From Pseudomonas pudica (GTDB taxonomy: Bacteria > Pseudomonadota > Gammaproteobacteria > Pseudomonadales > Pseudomonadaceae), in contig NZ_JADLJS010000020.1 of NCBI RefSeq assembly GCF_015680405.1, positions 25,984 to 89,983 on the forward strand: a stretch of DNA of 64,000 nucleotides, in the 5' to 3' direction. How positions within the stretch are numbered: position 1 is the first letter of the stretch; each line of letters begins with the position of its first letter. Of the stretch, positions 59,220 to 64,000 are shown piece by piece. The translations under genes were made by a program, and so were the position numbers. The notes beneath the pieces are model-generated. The model was not told the DNA's origin, did no database searches, and saw only the letters and a list, made by a program, of their open reading frames with translations.

Positions 59220-59632
59220 CACATCACCGTCCGCTTAACAAAGGAGGTGGCGAGAGGCAGCTTTGCAGCAGCCAGGGCGAAAGCTTCGCGCGCCAGCTCT
59301 TCAGAAACACCCTCGATTTCATACAGGACTTTGCCTGGCTGAATCTGGGCAACCCAGTATTCCACGGAACCCTTACCTTTACCCATACGAACCTCGAGAG
59401 GCTTCTTGGAGATCGGCTTGTCCGGGAACACACGGATCCAGATCTTGCCGCCACGTTTTACGTGACGGGTCAGCGCACGACGTGCGGACTCGATCTGGCG
59501 AGCGGTGAGGCGACCGCGAGCAACAGCTTTCAGGGCGAATTCGCCGAAGCTGACTTTGCTACCGCGCAGTGCCAGACCACGGTTGTGGCCGGTCATCTGC
59601 TTGCGGAATTTTGTACGCTTTGGTTGCAACAT
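59219..59632 (-). CDS. rplP: 50S ribosomal protein L16
   Basis: The 137-residue L16 ([40 protein letters not shown]) lies 12 bases after rpsC. It helps position tRNA near the peptidyl-transferase centre. Confidence 0.98.
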
Positions 59633-59644
59633 TTGGCGTACCCC

Positions 59645-60331
59645 TTACTTAGCAGCTTTTTTACGAGGCGCTGGTGCTTGTGGTTTCAGTTCTTCTTGGC
59701 GACCACCAATAACTTCGCCTTTGAAGATCCAAACCTTCACACCGATCACACCGTAAGTGGTGTGAGCTTCGTAGGTGTTGTAGTCGATATCGGCACGCAG
59801 GGTGTGCAGAGGCACACGACCTTCGCGATACCACTCGGTACGAGCAATCTCAGCACCGCCGAGACGACCGCTCACCTGGATCTTGATGCCCTTGGCACCA
59901 ATACGCATGGCGTTCTGTACGGCGCGCTTCATGGCGCGACGGAACATTACGCGGCGTTCCAGCTGCTGAGCTACGCTCTGCGCAACCAGCATAGCGTCGA
60001 GTTCCGGCTTGCGGATCTCTTCGATGTTGATGTGCACAGGCACACCCATCTGCTTGGTCAGGTCCTGACGCAGCTTCTCGACATCTTCACCTTTCTTACC
60101 GATAACGATACCGGGACGAGCGGTGTGGATGGTGATGCGTGCAGTTTGAGCCGGACGATGAATATCGATACGGCTTACGGACGCGCTTTTTAGTTTGTCT
60201 TGGAGGTACTCACGCGTTTTCAGATCCTTCAACAGGTAATCTGCGTAAGTAGCACCGTCTGCGTACCAGACGGAGGTGTGCTCCTTGACGATTCCCAGGC
60301 GAATGCCAGTGGGATGTACTTTCTGACCCAT
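59645..60331 (-). CDS. rpsC: 30S ribosomal protein S3
   Basis: The 228-residue S3 starts [20 protein letters not shown] at 60331. It has the KH domain ([20 protein letters not shown]) and the C-terminal signature [20 protein letters not shown]. It forms part of the mRNA entry site. Confidence 0.98.
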   Translation of the reverse strand: MGQKVHPTGIRLGIVKEHTSVWYADGATYADYLLKDLKTREYLQDKLKSASVSRIDIHRPAQTARITIHTARPGIVIGKKGEDVEKLRQDLTKQMGVPVHINIEEIRKPELDAMLVAQSVAQQLERRVMFRRAMKRAVQNAMRIGAKGIKIQVSGRLGGAEIARTEWYREGRVPLHTLRADIDYNTYEAHTTYGVIGVKVWIFKGEVIGGRQEELKPQAPAPRKKAAK

Positions 60332-60344
60332 CTGATCGACTCCG

Positions 60345-60677
60345 TTACTTGTCCGCAACCTTGACAGTGATATGGCAAGACCGCTTGACGATGCGATCAG
60401 CACGGCCTTTGGCACGTGGCATGATGCGCTTCAGCGAACGCCCTTCGTTGACGAAGACGGTGGAGACCTTCAGGTCATCAACGTCTGCGCCTTCGTTGTG
60501 TTCGGCGTTGGCAACGGCCGACTCGAGGACTTTCTTCATGATTTCAGCGGCTTTTTTGCTGCTGAAGGCCAACAGGTTGAGCGCTTCGCCCACCTTCTTC
60601 CCGCGGATCTGGTCGGCGACCAAGCGGGCTTTCTGGGCGGAGATGCGAGCGCCCGACAACTTAGCGGCTACTTCCAT
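60345..60677 (-). CDS. rplV: 50S ribosomal protein L22
   Basis: The 110-residue L22 ([40 protein letters not shown]) lines the exit tunnel. It lies 11 bases after rpsS. Confidence 0.98.
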
Positions 60678-60688
60678 TTCCTTACCCC

Positions 60689-60964
60689 TTAACGCTTGGC
60701 TTTCTTGTCAGCCACGTGCCCGCGGTAGGTGCGGGTACCGGCGAACTCGCCCAGTTTGTGGCCGACCATGTCTTCGTTCACCAGAACTGGAACATGTTGA
60801 CGACCGTTGTGTACCGCGATGGTCAGACCGACCATTTGTGGCAGGATCATCGAACGGCGCGACCAGGTTTTAACTGGCTTGCGATCGTTCTTCTCCACCG
60901 CCACTTCGACCTTCTTCAACAGGTGAAGATCGATAAAAGGACCTTTTTTCAGAGAACGTGGCAC
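60689..60964 (-). CDS. rpsS: 30S ribosomal protein S19
   Basis: The 91-residue S19 ([57 protein letters not shown]) forms the 30S head with S13. Confidence 0.98.
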
Positions 60965-60980
60965 TGTCGTATCCCTCTAG

Positions 60981-61805
60981 TTACTTGCGACGACGGACGA
61001 TCATGTTGTCGGTACGCTTATTACCACGGGTCTTCGCACCCTTGGTTGGGAAGCCCCATGGCGATACCGGATGACGACCACCGGAGGTACGACCTTCACC
61101 ACCACCATGTGGGTGGTCAACCGGGTTCATGGCAACACCACGAACGGTTGGGCGAACGCCGCGCCAGCGTTTGGCACCAGCTTTACCCAGCGAACGCAGG
61201 CTGTGCTCGGAGTTCGAGACTTCGCCCAGGGTCGCACGGCACTCAGCCAGGACTTTACGCATTTCACCAGAGCGCAGACGCAGGGTCACGTAGACACCTT
61301 CGCGAGCGATCAGCTGAGCCGAGGCACCAGCGGAACGAGCGATCTGAGCACCTTTACCCGGCTTCAGTTCGATGCCGTGAATGGTGCTACCTACTGGAAT
61401 GTTGCGCAGCTGCAGGGAGTTACCGGCCTTGATTGGGGCCAGGGCACCTGCGATCAGCTGGTCGCCAGCGCTCACGCCTTTAGGGGCGATGATGTAGCGA
61501 CGCTCACCGTCTGCGTAGCACAGCAGGGCGATGTGAGCAGTACGGTTCGGGTCGTATTCGATACGCTCGACAGTGGCTGGGATGCCATCTTTGTCGTTGC
61601 GACGGAAGTCGACCAGACGGTAATGCTGCTTGTGACCACCACCAACGTGACGAGTGGTAATGCGGCCATTGTTGTTACGACCACCAGACTTCGATTTTTT
61701 CTCGATCAGCGGTGCGTGAGGAGCGCCTTTGTGCAGCTCCTGGTTGACCACCTTGACCACGAAACGGCGGCCAGGGGAAGTCGGTTTGCATTTAACGATT
61801 GCCAT
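60981..61805 (-). CDS. rplB: 50S ribosomal protein L2
   Basis: The 274-residue L2 ([20 protein letters not shown]) ends with the conserved region around [20 protein letters not shown], whose His takes part near the peptidyl-transferase centre. Confidence 0.98.
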   Translation of the reverse strand: MAIVKCKPTSPGRRFVVKVVNQELHKGAPHAPLIEKKSKSGGRNNNGRITTRHVGGGHKQHYRLVDFRRNDKDGIPATVERIEYDPNRTAHIALLCYADGERRYIIAPKGVSAGDQLIAGALAPIKAGNSLQLRNIPVGSTIHGIELKPGKGAQIARSAGASAQLIAREGVYVTLRLRSGEMRKVLAECRATLGEVSNSEHSLRSLGKAGAKRWRGVRPTVRGVAMNPVDHPHGGGEGRTSGGRHPVSPWGFPTKGAKTRGNKRTDNMIVRRRK

Positions 61806-61819
61806 GATGCACCCCTTCC

Positions 61820-62119
61820 TTACTCAGCACTGCTGCTGAAATCGAGATCTTGGCCTGGCTGAAGGGAGACGATCGCCTTCTTCCAGTCATTACGCTTGCC
61901 CAGACCACGTGCGGTACGCTTGGTTTTACCCAGAACGTTAACAGTCGACACGTTTTCAACTTTTACGTTGAACAGGCCTTCGACAGCTTTCTTGATTTCC
62001 AGCTTGGTTGCATCGGTAGCAACCTTGAATACGAACTGGCCTTTTTTCTCAGCCAGAACGGTAGCCTTCTCGGAAACGTGCGGGCCAAGGAGGACTTTGA
62101 ATACGCGTTCCTGGTTCAT
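61820..62119 (-). CDS. rplW: 50S ribosomal protein L23
   Basis: The 99-residue L23 ([20 protein letters not shown]) lies at the tunnel exit and docks trigger factor and SRP. It overlaps rplD by four bases. Confidence 0.98.
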   Translation of the reverse strand: MNQERVFKVLLGPHVSEKATVLAEKKGQFVFKVATDATKLEIKKAVEGLFNVKVENVSTVNVLGKTKRTARGLGKRNDWKKAIVSLQPGQDLDFSSSAE

Positions 62120-62718
62120 CCCAGCAGCTCCTCGAATTTCTTCACGGCCGAGACAGTGATCAACACTTTCTCGTATGCGATCAGACTGACCGGGTCGGAA
62201 CCTTGTACGTCACGTACATCGACGTGCGGCAGGTTGCGAGCAGCCAGGTACAGGTTCTGATCAACAGCGTCGGAAACGATCAGTACGTCGTTCAGACCCA
62301 TGCCGTTCAGCTTGTTCAGCAGATCTTTGGTTTTCGGCGCTTCAACAGCGAAGTCCTGAACCACGACCAGACGGTCGCTACGCACCAGCTCAGCGAGGAT
62401 GGAGCGCAGGGCTGCGCGGTACATCTTCTTGTTGAGCTTCTGCGAGTGATCTTGAGGGCGAGCTGCGAAGGTTACACCACCGCCACGCCAGATCGGACCA
62501 CGAGTGGTACCAGCACGAGCACGGCCAGTACCCTTCTGACGCCATGGGCGCTTACCGCCACCAGCCACGTCGGAACGGGTCTTCTGCTGCTTGGTGCCCT
62601 GACGGCCGCCGGCCATGTAGGCCACGACTGCTTGGTGTACCAGCGTCTCGTTGAATTCGCCACCGAAAGTCAGTTCGGAAACTTCGATCGCCTGAGCGTC
62701 ATTTACATTGAGTTGCAT
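62116..62718 (-). CDS. rplD: 50S ribosomal protein L4
   Basis: The 200-residue L4 ([20 protein letters not shown]) has the long tunnel loop [20 protein letters not shown]. In E. coli L4 also represses its own operon through the S10 leader; the short leader here argues against the same device. Confidence 0.98.
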   Translation of the reverse strand: MQLNVNDAQAIEVSELTFGGEFNETLVHQAVVAYMAGGRQGTKQQKTRSDVAGGGKRPWRQKGTGRARAGTTRGPIWRGGGVTFAARPQDHSQKLNKKMYRAALRSILAELVRSDRLVVVQDFAVEAPKTKDLLNKLNGMGLNDVLIVSDAVDQNLYLAARNLPHVDVRDVQGSDPVSLIAYEKVLITVSAVKKFEELLG

Positions 62719-62730
62719 GTCAGTTTCCCC

Positions 62731-63366
62731 TTAACCGCGAGCCTTGACAGCTGGACGTACAACCACGTCGCCGCCAGTAGCGCCTGGAACGGCACCCTTG
62801 ACCAGCAGCAGGTTGCGCTCAGCGTCTACGCGAACTACTTCCAGGGACTGAACAGTCACGCGCTCGGCGCCCATGTGACCGGACATTTTCTTGCCCTTGA
62901 ACACACGACCAGGAGTCTGGCACTGGCCGATGGAACCTGGGACACGGTGCGACACGGAGTTACCGTGGGTGTTGTCCTGGCCACGGAAGTTCCAGCGCTT
63001 GATGGTACCGGCGAAGCCTTTACCTTTGGACTGACCAGTAACGTCTACCAGCTGGCCTGCAGTGAAGAGTTCAGCTTTGATCAGATCGCCAGCCTGGAAA
63101 TCGCCTTCTTCAAGACGGAACTCCCAGACACCGCGACCAGCGGCAACGTTGGCCTTGGCGAAGTGACCTGCCTGAGCGGCAGTCACACGCGAAGCACGAC
63201 GCTCGCCGACAGTGACTTGCACTGCACGGTAGCCATCGGTTTCTTCAGTTTTGAACTGGGTGACGCGATTCGGCTCGATCTCGATGACCGTGACCGGAAT
63301 GGAGACACCTTCTTCGGTGAAAATGCGGGTCATACCGCATTTGCGACCGATTACACCAATAGTCAT
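62731..63366 (-). CDS. rplC: 50S ribosomal protein L3
   Basis: The 211-residue L3 starts [20 protein letters not shown] at 63366; its long loop contains [20 protein letters not shown]. It is an early 50S assembly protein. Confidence 0.98.
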   Translation of the reverse strand: MTIGVIGRKCGMTRIFTEEGVSIPVTVIEIEPNRVTQFKTEETDGYRAVQVTVGERRASRVTAAQAGHFAKANVAAGRGVWEFRLEEGDFQAGDLIKAELFTAGQLVDVTGQSKGKGFAGTIKRWNFRGQDNTHGNSVSHRVPGSIGQCQTPGRVFKGKKMSGHMGAERVTVQSLEVVRVDAERNLLLVKGAVPGATGGDVVVRPAVKARG

Positions 63367-63446
63367 GTTGTAAACCTCATGAGTGTACGGGGCTTTCACC
63401 CGCTATGGCCGCCCATTTCAGAGCGTTACACGACCAGACCGAAGTC

Positions 63447-63758
63447 TTAGCCGAGGCTGATCTGTACTTCCACACCTGCCGCCAGATCAAGCTTCATCAG
63501 CGCATCAACGGTTTTATCCGTTGGCTGGACGATGTCCAGAACACGCTTATGAGTGCGGATCTCGTACTGGTCACGCGCGTCTTTGTTGACGTGCGGGGAA
63601 ACCAGAACGGTGAAACGCTCTTTGCGGGTAGGCAGTGGAATTGGACCACGCACTTGTGCACCAGTACGTTTCGCGGTTTCCACGATTTCCTGGGTGGATT
63701 GGTCGATCAGGCGATGGTCGAAAGCCTTCAACCTGATACGGATTTGCTGATTTTGCAT
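63447..63758 (-). CDS. rpsJ: 30S ribosomal protein S10 (NusE)
   Basis: The 103-residue S10 ([40 protein letters not shown]) is the first gene of the S10 operon. It also partners NusB (7.2 kb here) in antitermination. A sigma-70 promoter lies 61 bases upstream. Confidence 0.98.
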
Positions 63759-63818
63759 TGGATTTCAGACTCCAGGCTGTTCCCAACGGACGCACTACGC
63801 CCGCTAAAAGGAGGCGTG

Positions 63819-63847
63819 ATTCTATAGACGCCCCCATTTAGTGTCAA
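63819..63847 (-). promoter_or_regulatory. Sigma-70 promoter of the S10 operon
   Basis: On the minus strand TTGACA (63847-63842) and TAGAAT (63824-63819) are 17 bases apart. The inferred transcript start near 63812 leaves a leader of only about 55 bases, with AAGGAGGCG-like sequence further inside. Confidence 0.8.
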
Positions 63848-63853
63848 CCCAAT

Positions 63854-63884
63854 AAAAAAAACCCCCGCTGAGCGGGGGTTTTTT
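63854..63884 (-). terminator. tuf terminator
   Basis: AAAAAAACCCCCGC-TGA-GCGGGGG followed by TTTTTT, symmetrical on both strands, 16 bases after the tuf stop and just upstream of the S10 promoter. Confidence 0.93.
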
Positions 63885-63899
63885 CAATCGGTCGAGTGA

Positions 63900-64000
63900 T
63901 TACTCGATGATTTTTGCTACGACGCCGGCGCCGACGGTACGACCGCCTTCACGGATAGCGAAGCGCAGACCGTCTTCCATTGCGATGGTCTTGATCAGGG
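63900..64000 (-). CDS. tuf: Elongation factor Tu, C-terminal end (partial)
   Basis: The visible 32 codons on the minus strand end ...[20 protein letters not shown] and then AKIIE before TAA, the invariant C-terminus of EF-Tu domain 3. The rest lies beyond the window. Its place upstream of rpsJ agrees with the str-S10 order. Confidence 0.97.

Overview
The window looks like a chromosomal segment of a Pseudomonas of the putida group. This rests on gene order as I know it from that group, the high GC content, REP-type palindromes in the gaps, and protein sequences that read as Pseudomonas throughout. I could not run a species-level comparison.

Layout. (1) 1-12.9 kb: the end of ispA, dxs, then a leftward block with a cobalamin-type binding protein, ribA, pgpA, thiL, nusB and the riboflavin genes ribH, ribBA-like, ribE and ribD, plus nrdR. 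This joins isoprenoid, thiamine-PP and flavin supply. (2) 11.8-13.8 kb: a lipoprotein, a methyltransferase and a YbbN-type thioredoxin. (3) 14.4-18.4 kb: a zinc-linked operon (His-rich periplasmic protein, ABC exporter-type ATPase and permease, DUF3299 protein) behind a Zur-like box, then an OmpW porin behind an ANR/FNR-like box. (4) 18.4-22.1 kb: an MFS/HxlR divergent pair and two overlapping nucleotide-sugar-fold genes, one of them apparently non-catalytic. (5) 22.3-25.0 kb: accessory module A, a clavaminate/TauD-fold Fe(II)/2-oxoglutarate oxygenase with a TauE/SafE permease and a convergent HTH regulator. (6) 25.2-27.7 kb: an alanine/glycine symporter and an asparaginase. (7) 27.8-37.0 kb: a compact selenocysteine module, all on the minus strand: formate dehydrogenase fdnG (with in-frame UGA), fdoH, fdoI, fdhE, selA, selB and tRNA-Sec. 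(8) 37.3-41.8 kb: accessory module B, a second Fe/2OG oxygenase, TauE/SafE permease and YdfG-like SDR, divergent from a MocR-type regulator across a palindrome-rich gap. (9) 42.0-50.0 kb: an orphan membrane protein, ssb, a YajR-type MFS transporter, uvrA, a bacterioferritin and catalase. (10) 50.0-64.0 kb: the alpha, spc and S10 ribosomal protein operons with secY and rpoA, ending in the tail of tuf.

The best candidates for something undescribed are modules A and B. They are two separate pairings of a clavaminate-synthase-fold oxygenase with a TauE/SafE permease in one 20 kb stretch. Module B adds a dehydrogenase of a type known to act on beta-hydroxy acids and a PLP-binding regulator. A hydroxylation, oxidation and export route for an amino acid or aminosulfonate is a coherent but untested reading. 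Other points of interest are an intrinsic-terminator-like hairpin inside the spc operon, a REP pair that appears to supply the N-terminus of an exported protein, and a RibBA whose second domain has lost its zinc cysteines.
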